From assembly GCA_016222805.1 (NCBI GenBank), contig JACRQG010000019.1, positions 1-59,179 on the forward strand: a DNA stretch of 59,179 nt, in the 5' to 3' direction. The translations under genes and the position numbers were made by a program. Shown piece by piece: positions 44,694 through 54,775 of this stretch (its first letter is position 1; each line of letters opens with the position of its first letter). The notes below the pieces were generated by a model. It was not told where the DNA came from, ran no database searches, and saw only the letters and a program-made list of their open reading frames with translations. The stretch comes from Verrucomicrobiota bacterium. Lineage in GTDB: Bacteria; Verrucomicrobiota; Verrucomicrobiia; Opitutales; Opitutaceae.

Positions 44694-46157
44694 TCATGGG
44701 TTCCCCGGCGCCACGGCGATCCGATTGCGTGACCGAACTTCCTCCCGGCCGGTCACCGCCCCGCGACTGCGCACGCCATTACTGACGGCGTCGTCGCCGA
44801 GCACGACGGCGGCGGTCGTCTCGTTGCGGAGTTCGATCCGCTCCGCCCCCGGGGTTCGACGCTGGTAGAAAGCGTAGCCGGATCGGCTGGCCATCTCGAT
44901 GCGCCAGCCTGGCGGAATGAAATCGTCGGACTCGGCCCGGAGTCGGATTCGATGATCCCGTCCGTTGATCACGGCCACGAGATCATTCGCCCGGCCCTGT
45001 CGGGAGTCCAGCAGGGTCACCTCGGCCACCGCGCCCCGGGCTCCGCCGCCGGGCACGCACAGAGCCTCGCCGTATTTCGCATCGGCTCGTCCCTGTTCCA
45101 CCACGTCGCCGGATCCCACCGTGAAGCCGGCCGTCACGCATTCGCGCACCTCGCAGTCGACGATGCGATCCGCCGCCGGTCCCAGTGCCGTGCAGATGCC
45201 GCGGCGCATGCGCGTGACCCGGCAATGCTCAATCACGGTCGGTCCGGTCGGTCGTCCGCTTCCACCGTCCGCGTACATCCGGATGCCGTCCTCGCTCAGA
45301 GCCACCATTTCTCCCGGGAGGATCTCTCCCTTGGGCCCGAGTCGGACCCCTTCGCTGTAGTTCCGACCCTTGGCCAGGAAGCTCCGCTCAAACGCATACC
45401 CCGCACACTCGGCCAGGATGTCCTCGGTCGGCCGCAGCAGTCCCTCGACCACGCAGTCACGGATGACCGTGCCGGAAGCACCCTGCACAAAGATCCCGTG
45501 ACCCATCGCCCGCATCTGCACCCGGCAACGGAGCACCTGCACATCTCGCGCCGGCCAACCGACCCGGATGCCGTTCATCTTGCGCACGTCGCCGCCGGAG
45601 ATGCCATACAGACTGCCGTAACCCCAGGGGCTGGAGCCCGCAGTGATCAACTCCACATCCCGGAGGACCACGCGTGAGCCGGTGACGCTGAAGATCTTGT
45701 TCTTGCTCTGCAGTCCGGGGAGATCGCCGGCAGTTTCGATGCGCGCGCCGAAGAACTCGATGTCGTCTCCCGCCAGCAGGAAGACGCAATAGTACGGCTC
45801 CGGTCCCTTCGCCGGACCAAACTGCCGGAACAGCTTCGTGTCGACGATCAGTCTCACGCCGGTCAGGTCCCACTTCGATCCGCGCCCCGTCAGCGCAAAG
45901 AAGTGCCGCGTCGGCGCGGACTCGACGCGATACTCCCCGGGGCGCAGACGGATCCGCGCGCCGGGCTCGGAGGCGTGCCGGCGCAGTTCCTCCAGCGAGT
46001 TCACCTCCGTCCAGGTGGCACGGACGCCGGGACGGTTTTCCGCACCCGCGGCCACGGCCGCCGCCCCGCCCAAGAGGACGGCCGCCCCGATCACCCGCAG
46101 GCCCCGCCGGAGACCACCATGGGCAGCGAAATTGCCGCACCCAACGATTGGCACCAT
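44694..46157 (-). CDS. secreted right-handed beta-helix protein
   Basis: A 487-aa protein. The start at 46157 gives a signal peptide (LRVIGAAVLLGGAAAVAAGAE). The body is a run of beta-helix coils with periodic hydrophobic and Asn/Gly/Cys residues (VRLIVDTK, VVLRDVELITAGS, VQVLRCRVQMRAMGHGIFVQ, VIRDCVVEGLL, VIEHCRVTRMRRGI). This resembles pectate-lyase-like or parallel-beta-helix (PbH1) proteins. No lyase catalytic lysine or arginine motif can be placed with certainty, so it could be a polysaccharide lyase, an epimerase or a binding protein. It is convergent with the FAH gene and divergent from the cytochrome/propeller gene. Confidence 0.75.
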   Translation of the reverse strand: MVPIVGCGNFAAHGGLRRGLRVIGAAVLLGGAAAVAAGAENRPGVRATWTEVNSLEELRRHASEPGARIRLRPGEYRVESAPTRHFFALTGRGSKWDLTGVRLIVDTKLFRQFGPAKGPEPYYCVFLLAGDDIEFFGARIETAGDLPGLQSKNKIFSVTGSRVVLRDVELITAGSSPWGYGSLYGISGGDVRKMNGIRVGWPARDVQVLRCRVQMRAMGHGIFVQGASGTVIRDCVVEGLLRPTEDILAECAGYAFERSFLAKGRNYSEGVRLGPKGEILPGEMVALSEDGIRMYADGGSGRPTGPTVIEHCRVTRMRRGICTALGPAADRIVDCEVRECVTAGFTVGSGDVVEQGRADAKYGEALCVPGGGARGAVAEVTLLDSRQGRANDLVAVINGRDHRIRLRAESDDFIPPGWRIEMASRSGYAFYQRRTPGAERIELRNETTAAVVLGDDAVSNGVRSRGAVTGREEVRSRNRIAVAPGNP

Positions 46158-46296
46158 GTCATGGCACCACCCTGATAAGAAACGGCAACTCCACCGACGC
46201 ATGGTTTGCATCCTCGACTCCGGTGCCCGGCGTGGCGACCTTTTTGCCGCCGCGTCCTCCCCATCGCCGTCCGACCTCGCTTCCCCCTCGAAATCC

Positions 46297-49000
46297 GTGT
46301 TCCGCCGCGTCCTTCCCCGCCCCCGCGCCTCGTGGCTCGCGCTCCCCATTCTCCTCTGCGTCGGGTCGCTGCCGGCCCAGGATCCGGTTGCCTCCGGGGG
46401 CTCCCCTCCTGCCGCTGAATGCCCTTCCGCCGTACGAACGTGACCTGGACCACGCCGGTTTCATCCGCGGTTGGAACAACACCGCGCTTCAGCGGGGCGA
46501 AGCCGTCTACCAGCGCGTCTGCCACAATTGCCACGGCGACTTGAACCTCCCGGGCTCGATCCCCAACGCCCTGCGGTTCGCCGAGGGGCGGTTCCAGCAT
46601 GGCAGCGATCCCTTCACCCTCTATCAGACCTTGACGCGCGGCTGGCGCCTCATGGCTCCGCAGGTCGACCTCGTGCCGCGCGAGAAGTACGACGTTATTC
46701 ACTATCTCCGCCAGACGTTCCTCGCCGCGCCCAACCCATCGCAGTACTTCCCGGTCACGCCGGCCTATCTCACCGGACTCCCGGCCGGCACCGCCCGCGG
46801 GCCGGCCCCGCAGAAACGCGAACCCTGGCGCGAAATGGACTACGGGCCGTTCCTGCTGGGCACCTTCGAACTCGCCGACGCCGCGCGTCGCGAGGCCGCC
46901 GCCCGGCGGCGTCCCGCCGAATTGGACGCGGTCACCCCCGGGGCCAACATCGCGCAAAAGGGCATCGCCATCCGCCTCGATCCCGGCCCCGGCGGAGTGG
47001 CGGCGGGACATGCGTGGGTGGTGTTCGAGCACGACACCCTCCGACTCGCCGGGGCGTGGACGGGCGAGGGCTTCATCGATTGGGAGGGCATCGCGTTCAA
47101 CGGCCGGCACGTCGTTCGCCCCCGCACCGTCGGCTCGCTCGAATTGGAAACGGCCGATGCCCCTGGGTGGGCCAACCCGGCTACGGGAGACTTCGCCGAT
47201 CTCCGCATCGTGGGAGCGGATGGCCGTCGTTTTGGTCCGCTGCCTCGTGCCTGGATGCGTTTCCGCGGTCTCTTTCGTGCCGGAGAGCGGGTAGTGCTCT
47301 CCTCCTCGGTTGGTCAGGCGGACGTCCTGGAGAGTTTTGACCTCGAGGGAGCCGCCGGCGCTCCCGTTTTTGTGCGGACGTTGAACGTCGGTCCGACCCC
47401 GCACGCGCTGATCCTGCGCGTGGCCAACGCCGCGACGCGAATCCACGTCTTGGGGATCGACCCCGTCCACCTGCGCCGGGAGGGGGCCTTCGCCACGCTG
47501 CATCTCCCACCCAGCGCCGCCCCGCGGCGGATCGCCCTGCGCCTCAGTCGCACGGCCGATCCGCGCCCGGCGAGTGCGGCAGTTCCGCGGGATCTGGCGC
47601 CTTTCACGCGCGGCGGTCCCACCCGCTGGGCGGAGACCTTTTCCACCTCCACGGTTCGCAGCGGCGAAGAAGGAGCCTTTGCCTGGGAGCGGCTCACCCT
47701 CCCCGGAGGCAATCCCTGGCGCACGCGACTCCGCCCGAGCGGACTCGACTTTCTCCCCGGCGGCGGTTCCGCGGTCCTTTGCACCTGGGATGGAGACGTG
47801 TGGCGTGTCGACGGCCTCACGTCCCCGACGGCGTCGCTCGCGTGGCGGCGAATCGCCTCGGGGCTCTTTCAACCGCTGGGGATCAAGGTGCGAGACGGGG
47901 AGATCTTCGTGACCTGCCGCGACCAATTGGTGCGCCTCCGCGATCTCGATGGCGACGGCGAAACCGACTTCCACGAGTGTTTCAACAGCGACCACCAGGT
48001 CACCGAGCATTTCCACGAATTCGCGATGGGGCTGCAGGCTGATGCCGCGGGAAACTTCTACTACGCCAAGAGTGCGCGCCACGCCCGCCCGGCGCTGGTT
48101 CCCCACCACGGCACCGTGCTGCGGATCAGTGCCGACGGCGCCACCACCACGCTGCTCGCGCGCGGGTTCCGTGCCGCCAATGGCGTCTGCCTCAATCCCG
48201 ACGGCTCGCTCTACGTCACCGACCAGGAAGGCCATTGGATGCCGATGAACCGCATCAACCACGTCACGAGCCCGGCCTTTTTCGGCAACATGTGGGGTTA
48301 CGGCGCGCCCTCCGACGCCGCCGACAGCGCGATGGCGCCCCCGCTCTGTTGGGTGGACAAGTCCTTCGATCGCTCCCCCTCCGAACTGGTCCGGATCGAT
48401 CCCTCCGCCGCCGGCTGGGGCGCCCTCGGGGGAACGCTCCTGAATCTCTCCTATGGCTACGGCCGGCTCGAGGTGGTCTTTGCGGACGGCGACGGCCCCG
48501 GAGCCCAAGGCGCGCTGTGCGCGCTGCCGGTCCCGGACTTTCCCACGGGGGTGATGCGCGGGAGATTTCATCCCGCCGACGGCAACCTCTACCTGTGCGG
48601 GCTGGCCGCTTGGGCGACGTCGCAGACGCTCCAGGAAGGCGGCTTGTACCGACTGCGCCCCACCGGCCGGCCCGCGTGCCTACCCATCGGCTGGAAACCC
48701 CGGCCCGGTAGCCTCGAACTCCGCTTCAGCGATCCACCGGATCCGGCGGTCGCCCGTGACCCCAGCCGGTTCACCGTGAAAACCTGGCAGCTGCAACGAT
48801 CCGCCAACTACGGCGGCCCGCGCCTCGATCCGCGCACGCTGCCCGTCACAGAGTGCACGACGCTCGCCGATCCCCGCAACCTGCGACTGACGATTCCAAC
48901 GCTTGCCCCGACGATGGTGATCGAGATCTCGTGCCGCCTGCGCGATGCCGCGGGCAAGGAAGTCGAGCGGGTGATCACGGGTACGATTCACCGGCTGTAG
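46297..49000 (+). pseudogene. cytochrome c / beta-propeller protein (DUF6797-like) with a frameshift after the signal peptide
   Basis: About 900 residues when rejoined. In one frame, a GTG at 46297 (or the ATG at 46201) opens a signal peptide, PRASWLALPILLCVGSLPAQ, followed by DPVASGG. The mature protein continues in the next frame with LPLNALPPYERDLDHAG, then the haem motif CHNCH, LTRGWRLMAPQ and YDVIHYLRQTFL (cytochrome c). From about residue 500 a glucose-dehydrogenase-like propeller follows: PSGLDFLPGG, QPLGIKVRDGEIFVTCRDQL, GFRAANGVCLNPDGSLYVTD. Removing one G from the run at 46396-46400 joins the two parts cleanly. Without that, the haem protein has no export signal. An in-frame ATG at 46148 gives no signal. 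It is either a sequencing error or a genuine inactivating mutation. Confidence 0.75.
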
Positions 49001-49019
49001 CGTTGCGGTGTGACGTTGG

Positions 49020-49038
49020 TGTAGGCGGGACGACCCTC
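49020..49038. repeat. half copy of GC-hairpin repeat, left end
   Basis: TGTAGGCGGGACGACCCTC is the inverse of the CCCGCCTACA end found at 49452-49461. Together they bracket the intergenic region 49020-49461 in inverted orientation. Confidence 0.5.
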
Positions 49039-49434
49039 ATGGGCGCTAACTTGGGTTTCCACTCGCGCACGGTTGCGACGTACTCCTCTTCGCCCGGGGC
49101 CACCCACCCCGCCCTTCCCCCTTCCGCCGAGGCTGCGGCGGACAAGACGGCCACCCCTCTGGAGAGGGGATCATGCAGTCGGGCTGACGCACCTGCGGGA
49201 GTCCACTGACGAAACGGTGAATTGCTGCGGTGCACGTCGACTTCGACTGCATCGTTCCGGCTGGAGAGGAGATCATTCCGAGCCCAATCTTGTCCGGGTC
49301 CCCTCTGGAGAGGGGAGGCGCGTCAGCGCCGGCGTGTGCCTGCTTGGCCGATTCATCGGTGCCGGCTGCGGACTGGGTTAGCGCCTTTCGGGGCGACCCC
49401 GACCCGCGTCGGCTTGCTTTCGATTTCCGCATTG
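49039..49434. repeat. intergenic region with duplicated palindrome
   Basis: A gap without a supported gene. It contains two exact copies of the palindromic 16-mer CCCCTCTGGAGAGGGG at 49154-49169 and 49300-49315. Open frames here are short or Arg-rich and appear to be non-coding. Confidence 0.5.
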
Positions 49435-49461
49435 CGCGGGGCGAGGTCGCCCCGCCTACAA
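49435..49461. repeat. GC-hairpin repeat family A, full copy
   Basis: GCGGGGCGAGGTCGCCCCGC is a perfect inverted repeat followed by CTACA. It is the best-preserved copy of the dispersed hairpin. It lies 106 bp upstream of the YjhG gene and is followed by unremarkable sequence. Confidence 0.75.
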
Positions 49462-49566
49462 GAAACCCGAGTCAAGCTGAGTAACGCACGAAAGCCTGGT
49501 CTCGCGCTCTGCCGTCCGGAAAGAAATTGCGTCGCGATCGGTGCCGTTCCCGCCCGGAATCGCCGC

Positions 49567-51534
49567 ATGGATCCCCTCCTCGATTCCCCCGGCGACGCGA
49601 TCTACGACCTCCGCACGACGGCGCCCGGCCCTGCCGGCCGGTTGCCGCTCGACGCCGGCGATCTGCGGCGCATGAGCAGCGGGGATCTGTTCGGCCTCAC
49701 CCAAAGTGCCGGCATGGGGTGGAATCCGGCGCAGCTGCTCGGCCGCCAGTTTCTGATTCTGAGCACCCAAGGCGGGATCCGCGCCCCCGACGGCACACCG
49801 GTGGCGTTGGGTTACCACACGGGCCACTGGGAGGTTGGTCTGCTCATGGAGGAAGCCGCGCGCACGTTCAGCGCCGCTGGAGCGGTGCCGTTCGCCGGCT
49901 ACGTCAGCGATCCCTGCGACGGTCGGACCAACGGCACCGCCGGCATGCTGGACAGCCTCGCCTATCGCAACGACGCCGCCCTCGTGCTGCGGCGGCTGAT
50001 TCGCTCGCTCCCCACGCGCCGGGGCGTGCTGGGCGTTGCCACCTGCGACAAGGGACTTCCCGCGATGTTGATGGCCCTCGCCGGCACGCCTGACCTGCCC
50101 TCGATTCTCGTCCCAGGGGGAGTCACCCTGCTCGCGGAGGGGGCGGAGGACACCGCCAAGGTCCAGACCCTGGCCGCCCGCTTCGCCCGGGACGAGATTG
50201 CCCTCGACTATGCGCTGGAGATGGGGTGCCGGGCCTGCGGTTCCCCGGGCGGTGGATGCCAGTTTCTTGGAACCGCAGCGACGAGCCAGGTCGTGGCCGA
50301 GGCGCTCGGCCTCACCCTGCCGCACGGTGCCCTCTCGCCCTCGGGCGCGGAAATCTGGCGCGACCTGGCCCGCCGGTCAGCCCGCGCCCTGCTCGCCCTC
50401 GAGAGCCAGGGCCTGACCACGCGCGACCTGCTGACACCGGATGCGCTCCACAATGCGATGGTGGTTCACGCCGCCTTCGGGGGCTCCACCAATCTCCTCC
50501 TGCATGTTCCCGCCCTCGCGCACGCAGCCGGACTCCCGCGGCCAGGCGTGGAGGATTGGGCGCGAATCAACCGGGAGGTCCCGCGCCTCGTCGACGTGCT
50601 TCCGAACGGACCGCGGCACTTCGCCACGGTGCAGGTCTTCCTCGCCGGCGGGGTTCCCGAAGTCATGTTGCATTTGCGTGCCGCCGGCCTCTTGCGGCTG
50701 GGGGCACGCACGGTCACCGGCCGGACCCTGGGAGAGAATCTCGAGTGGTGGGAGGGTTCGGCCCGCCGCCATCGCCTCAAGGAGCGCCTGCAGGCGCTCG
50801 ATGGCATCGCGCCGAGCGACGTCATCATGGCGCCCGCGCAGGCGGCGGCTCGCGGCCTGACCAGCACGATCACGTTCCTGCGGGGCTCGCTCGCCCCGGA
50901 CGGCGCCGTGATCAAGAGCACCGCCATCGCGCCGGAGTTGCTGGGGCCCGATGGCGTCTACCGCCACGAAGGTCCGGCCCGGGTCTTCACGACCGAGGCC
51001 CACGCCATCGCGGCCCTGAAGGCGGGCAGCGTCCGCCCGGGGGATGTGATGGTGCTGATGGGCATCGGCCCGGGTATCGGCATGCCGGAGACCTACCAGA
51101 TCACGTCGGCCCTGAAGCACCTCAAGGACGGACAGCGGATCGCTCTCCTCACCGACGGACGGTTCTCGGGCGTATCGACGGGCGCCTGCATCGGACACAT
51201 CAGCCCCGAAGCCTGGTCCGACGGGCCGCTCGCACGCGTGCGAGATGGCGACGTCCTGCGCCTCGTCGTCGACACCCGACGCCTCGCGGGGAGCATCGAT
51301 GTTGTCGCTCCGGATGCCGCCACCTTTGCCGCCCGCCGGCGCCATCCGGCCCTCCAACCGGATCCTCGAGTTCCGGCCGACACGCGGCTCTGGGCCGCGC
51401 TGCAGGAGGCCGGCGGCGGCACCTGGGGTGGATGCGTCTACGACGCGGAACGCATTTCGTACCTCCTGGCGCTGGGCCTCGAAGCCGAGGCACGCCAGCG
51501 CCGCGAGCAGGCTCCCGCGGCCCAGCCAGGCTGA
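49567..51534 (+). CDS. YjhG/YagF-type sugar-acid dehydratase (IlvD/Edd superfamily)
   Basis: A 655-aa iron-sulfur dehydratase from the ATG at 49567; a longer in-frame reading runs into repeat DNA. It has the diagnostic YjhG-subgroup N-terminus ([38 protein letters not shown]). Cluster cysteines are in [16 protein letters not shown] and [37 protein letters not shown] and [22 protein letters not shown] are IlvD/Edd hallmarks. YjhG and YagF of E. coli dehydrate D-xylonate to 2-keto-3-deoxyxylonate. It likely acts on a pentonate or similar sugar acid; the FAH-family enzyme 5 kb away could take the next step. Confidence 0.88.
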   Translation: MDPLLDSPGDAIYDLRTTAPGPAGRLPLDAGDLRRMSSGDLFGLTQSAGMGWNPAQLLGRQFLILSTQGGIRAPDGTPVALGYHTGHWEVGLLMEEAARTFSAAGAVPFAGYVSDPCDGRTNGTAGMLDSLAYRNDAALVLRRLIRSLPTRRGVLGVATCDKGLPAMLMALAGTPDLPSILVPGGVTLLAEGAEDTAKVQTLAARFARDEIALDYALEMGCRACGSPGGGCQFLGTAATSQVVAEALGLTLPHGALSPSGAEIWRDLARRSARALLALESQGLTTRDLLTPDALHNAMVVHAAFGGSTNLLLHVPALAHAAGLPRPGVEDWARINREVPRLVDVLPNGPRHFATVQVFLAGGVPEVMLHLRAAGLLRLGARTVTGRTLGENLEWWEGSARRHRLKERLQALDGIAPSDVIMAPAQAAARGLTSTITFLRGSLAPDGAVIKSTAIAPELLGPDGVYRHEGPARVFTTEAHAIAALKAGSVRPGDVMVLMGIGPGIGMPETYQITSALKHLKDGQRIALLTDGRFSGVSTGACIGHISPEAWSDGPLARVRDGDVLRLVVDTRRLAGSIDVVAPDAATFAARRRHPALQPDPRVPADTRLWAALQEAGGGTWGGCVYDAERISYLLALGLEAEARQRREQAPAAQPG

Positions 51535-51623
51535 CGGGATCCGGTGAAGGAAACGTCGGTCAGCTACCGCGGCTGGGCGCGCGGCGACGCAGCCGCGCCT
51601 TGTCGCTGCGATCGGGGTCGGTC

Positions 51624-51650
51624 GCGGGGCGGGGTCGCCCCGCCTACAGG
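51624..51650. repeat. GC-hairpin repeat family A, full copy
   Basis: GCGGGGCGGGGTCGCCCCGC then CTACAGGAG. The stem GCGGGGC pairs with GCCCCGC. It lies between the convergent YjhG and sulfatase genes and could double as a two-way transcription stop. Confidence 0.7.
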
Positions 51651-51678
51651 AGAAAGAAACCTTTATCCGAACGGACAA

Positions 51679-53361
51679 CTAGTCGCGCAACTCGGTGGGT
51701 TTGGCGGCGCCGGGTCCCGAATACGCGGGCTTCCAAGGCCAGGGCACGGCGTGGGTGCGCCGGGCCCATTGGTCCCACGCGGTCACCATGTCGCGCACGC
51801 GGGCGGGTTGTGCCGCCGCGAGGTCCTTTTGCTCGGTGCGATCACGCGGGATGTCGTAGAGCTCCCACGGTCCGTCCGGCCCCTTCGACACCAGCTTCCA
51901 GTCACCCTGCCGCAACGCCCGGTTGCCTTCGTGCTCCCAAAAGATCACGCGCGGGGAAACGGACGGGGCCGGGTTGGAAAACCAGGGTTTCAGGCTGCGT
52001 CCCTCCATCGGCTGCACCTTTCGCCCCTCGCGTTCGGCTGGATACGGGGCACCCCCGACATCCACGCAGGTGGCCATGATGTCGATGAGGTGTGACGGCT
52101 CGTGGACCAGTCTCCCCTGCCCTCCGGCTCCCCTGCTCTCCGCCTTGATGCCCCGCGGCCAGTACGCAATCAGCGGCGTGCTGATTCCGCCTTCGTGCAC
52201 CCAGTGTTTGTACAACCGGAAAGGCGTGTTGGAGACATTCGCCCACCCCTCGCCATAGCCGACATTGGACTCCGACGGCCCCGGCATCGGCAGCGGCCCC
52301 TTGCCCTTCCCCTTTGCCTTGCCGCCTCCGGGGTTCCTCCCGTACGGCTCCGCACAGGCGCCATTGTCCTGCAGGTAGAGGATCAAGGTGTTCTCCAATT
52401 GTCCGGTGGAGCGCAGCGCCGCCACGAGCCGGCCGATGCCCTGGTCCATGTTGTCGATCATGGCCGCGTACACCTCCATGCAGCGCGCTTCCCAATCCTT
52501 CCGTTCGACCTTCTCCCAATCGCCCCACTGCGGGCTGAGCTGCCAGCCGGGGTCGACCAGGCCGAGCTGCTTCATCCGGGCGAAGCGTGCCTGGCGCACC
52601 GGCGTGTAACCGCCGTCATACTTCCCCCGATACTTCGCAATGTCCGCCGGTCGCGCGTGCATGGGCCAATGGGCCGCCGTGTAGGCCAGGTAGAGGAAGA
52701 ACGGACGTCCCCGCTGCGCCTGCGCGTGGGTCGTGACATACTTGACCGCATGGTCGCTGAAGGCGTCGGTCAGGTAGAAGTCCTTCACCGGATACTCCGG
52801 GTCGGCATCGTACTTGATCCGGGCGTTGTCGCGCTGCAGCGCGGGCGGCTGGAAGAAGTTCGAGGCTCCCGGCAGGATGCCGTAGAAGCGATCGAAGCCC
52901 CGTTGCAGGGGCCAGTTGTGCCGGGAGGCGTTCTCCTCGATGTCCTTGGTGACATGCCATTTTCCCACGGCGTAGGTCGCATAGCCACCGCCCCGGAGCA
53001 CCTCGGCCATCGTCACGGTATCCAGCCGCAGGTCGCCGGCGTACCATTCGTTGATCATCGCCGTGGCGCTGTACGGGGCGCGATCGGTCATGTAGCCGAC
53101 CCCGGCCTGGTGCGGATACAACCCGGTCAGGAGCGAGGCGCGCGTGGGACAGCAGCGGGCCGTGTTGTAGAATTGCGTGAAGCGCACCCCGCCGGCCGCC
53201 AGGGCGTCGAGGTGGGGCGTGGCGATCTCTCCGCCAAAGCAGCCGAGATCGGAATAGCCGATGTCGTCACTGAGAATGACGATGATGTTGGGGCGATCCG
53301 CCGCGCGGAGACCCAGGCCGATCGCGGCCGTGGCCAGGAACCAGTGGAAGCGTCTGTTCAT
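51679..53361 (-). CDS. secreted arylsulfatase (type I sulfatase)
   Basis: A 560-aa sulfatase from the ATG at 53361 with a signal sequence (MNRRFHWFLATAAIGLGLRA). Metal ligands start with IIVILSDDIGYSDLG (Asp32, Asp33). The formylglycine motif is RCCPTRASLLTG, where Cys70-x-Pro72-x-Arg74 fits CxPxR; Cys71 directly follows. GKWH near residue 150 and the LQDNGACAEPYGRNPGG metal-site segment are present. It removes sulfate from a sulfated aryl or carbohydrate substrate. The maturase needed to oxidise the cysteine is not in the window. It begins 5 bp after the second sulfatase and is co-transcribed with it. Confidence 0.9.
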   Translation of the reverse strand: MNRRFHWFLATAAIGLGLRAADRPNIIVILSDDIGYSDLGCFGGEIATPHLDALAAGGVRFTQFYNTARCCPTRASLLTGLYPHQAGVGYMTDRAPYSATAMINEWYAGDLRLDTVTMAEVLRGGGYATYAVGKWHVTKDIEENASRHNWPLQRGFDRFYGILPGASNFFQPPALQRDNARIKYDADPEYPVKDFYLTDAFSDHAVKYVTTHAQAQRGRPFFLYLAYTAAHWPMHARPADIAKYRGKYDGGYTPVRQARFARMKQLGLVDPGWQLSPQWGDWEKVERKDWEARCMEVYAAMIDNMDQGIGRLVAALRSTGQLENTLILYLQDNGACAEPYGRNPGGGKAKGKGKGPLPMPGPSESNVGYGEGWANVSNTPFRLYKHWVHEGGISTPLIAYWPRGIKAESRGAGGQGRLVHEPSHLIDIMATCVDVGGAPYPAEREGRKVQPMEGRSLKPWFSNPAPSVSPRVIFWEHEGNRALRQGDWKLVSKGPDGPWELYDIPRDRTEQKDLAAAQPARVRDMVTAWDQWARRTHAVPWPWKPAYSGPGAAKPTELRD

Positions 53362-53366
53362 GGGGT

Positions 53367-54773
53367 TTACTGTTTCTTCTTCGCCTTGCCGGCCGGCTGC
53401 GGCGGCTCGGCCCGTTTCGGGTCCGTCAGCAGGCGCGGCTCCCCGAAGGTTCTGCCCTCGTCCCCATTGGCTTTCATCCACGCCGAGACTTCCGCGCGCA
53501 ATTCCGCCAGGCGAGTCGCCTGGGCGGGATCCGCCGCGAGGTTGCGCAATTCCAGCGGATCGGTGCGCAGGTCATAGAGCTCCTCCGCGGGCCGCTCGTG
53601 ATAACGCTGCACCACGGCGGCGGCCGCCGGGTCCGTCCGGGCCTTGTCCCGCCAGCTCGCGAAATATCCCGGGCCGGTCGCCGCCTGCACGAGGTCGACG
53701 TGGGTGGAGTAATAGTATTCCGGATGGAGGTTGCGGATGTACTTCCAGTCGGTCGTGCGCACGCTCCGGATCGGGTAGATGTTGAAGCGTCCGTCCGCAC
53801 TGTGGGTCGTGAAGATCCGGTCGCGATGCGTCTGGGTTTCCCCGCGGAGCACCGGGGCAAACGACCGTCCGTCGATCCCGGCAGGGGCCGGCCCGCCGGC
53901 CACCTCCACCAGCGTCGGGAGGATGTCGATCCAGCTCACCATCGCACTCGTGCGCGTGCCCGGGCGGGTCCGGCCCGGCCAGACCGCGATCATCGGCGTC
54001 CGGATGCCGCCATCATAGCAGCTCCACTTCCCAAAGGGCCACTGGGCCCCGTGGTCCGAAGTGGTCAGGAAAAAGGTCTCCGGGCCAAGCACCTCGCGCG
54101 CGGCGTCGAACACGTCGCCCAGTTCCTTGTCCATCCGCCCCACCGCGGCATAATAAGTCGCCCGTGCGGTGCGGGTGCGCGGGGTGTCGACGTGGTTGGC
54201 CGGCACCTCGATCTTGTCCGGCTCATACCCCTCGCCCGTCGCCGGCCACGGCACATGCGGCCAGTTGGTGCCAACGAAGAGGCAGAGCGGCTTGGCGGTG
54301 CGTCGCGCCCGGAGCCACTGGATCGCGGCGGACACGGCGATGTCCTCGTGAAACTTGTCGTGCGCGAAGTGATCGAAGCCGTAATCGCCCGTGTGCTGGT
54401 AGTGGGAGACCTTGCCGAAGGAAACGACTTCGTAGCCCAGCTCCTTCAGGTAGGCGGGCAGTTTCTTGAGCTCGGCCCGCGGTTTCGAGTGGTTTGCCTC
54501 CGCGCCATTTCGCGCCGGGACCAGCCCGGTGAGCAGCGCCGCCCGGCTGGGCGCGCAGCTCGGCGAGGCCACGAAGGCCCGGTCCAGCGTGAGCCCGGCC
54601 CGGGCCACCCGATCCATGTTCGGGGTCTTCACATCGTGCGCCCCGTAGACCGTGGAATCGCGCAGGGAGTGATCGTCCGTGAGGAAGATCACGAGGTTGG
54701 GCCGGGTCGGCGCCGCCGCGGCGGCCGTCGTCGCGGCCGCGAGCCCGAGTAAGGCGAGTTTCAGCAGGTTCAT
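53367..54773 (-). CDS. secreted sulfatase (heparan-N-sulfatase-like)
   Basis: A 468-aa type I sulfatase. The signal peptide is MNLLKLALLGLAAATTAAAA. Metal-binding LVIFLTDDHSLRD (Asp33, Asp34) and the formylglycine motif SCAPSRAALLTG (Cys73, Pro75, Arg77) are intact, as are VSFGKVSHYQHTG, FLTTSDHGAQWPFGKW and the C-terminal ELYDLRTDPLELRNLA. Its compact length and DHG/FGKW segments place it nearer N-sulfoglucosamine sulfohydrolases than the first sulfatase. The C-terminus is lysine-rich (AGKAKKKQ). It lies between the first sulfatase and a GH2 gene, with gaps of 5 and 2 bp, so all three form one operon. Confidence 0.9.
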   Translation of the reverse strand: MNLLKLALLGLAAATTAAAAAPTRPNLVIFLTDDHSLRDSTVYGAHDVKTPNMDRVARAGLTLDRAFVASPSCAPSRAALLTGLVPARNGAEANHSKPRAELKKLPAYLKELGYEVVSFGKVSHYQHTGDYGFDHFAHDKFHEDIAVSAAIQWLRARRTAKPLCLFVGTNWPHVPWPATGEGYEPDKIEVPANHVDTPRTRTARATYYAAVGRMDKELGDVFDAAREVLGPETFFLTTSDHGAQWPFGKWSCYDGGIRTPMIAVWPGRTRPGTRTSAMVSWIDILPTLVEVAGGPAPAGIDGRSFAPVLRGETQTHRDRIFTTHSADGRFNIYPIRSVRTTDWKYIRNLHPEYYYSTHVDLVQAATGPGYFASWRDKARTDPAAAAVVQRYHERPAEELYDLRTDPLELRNLAADPAQATRLAELRAEVSAWMKANGDEGRTFGEPRLLTDPKRAEPPQPAGKAKKKQ

Positions 54774-54775
54774 GA

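Noticed and set aside
46148-46296. ATG at 46148 as start of the cytochrome/propeller gene
   Set aside because: It gives an Arg/Pro-rich leader with no signal peptide, whereas a clean signal peptide lies in the neighbouring frame.
46091-48571. Long minus-strand open frame opposite the cytochrome/propeller gene
   Set aside because: Arg/Gly-rich translation with no motif; explained by high GC and the opposite coding frame.
49222-49566. Upstream extension of the YjhG-type gene
   Set aside because: It reads through hairpin repeats; the family N-terminus fits the ATG at 49567.
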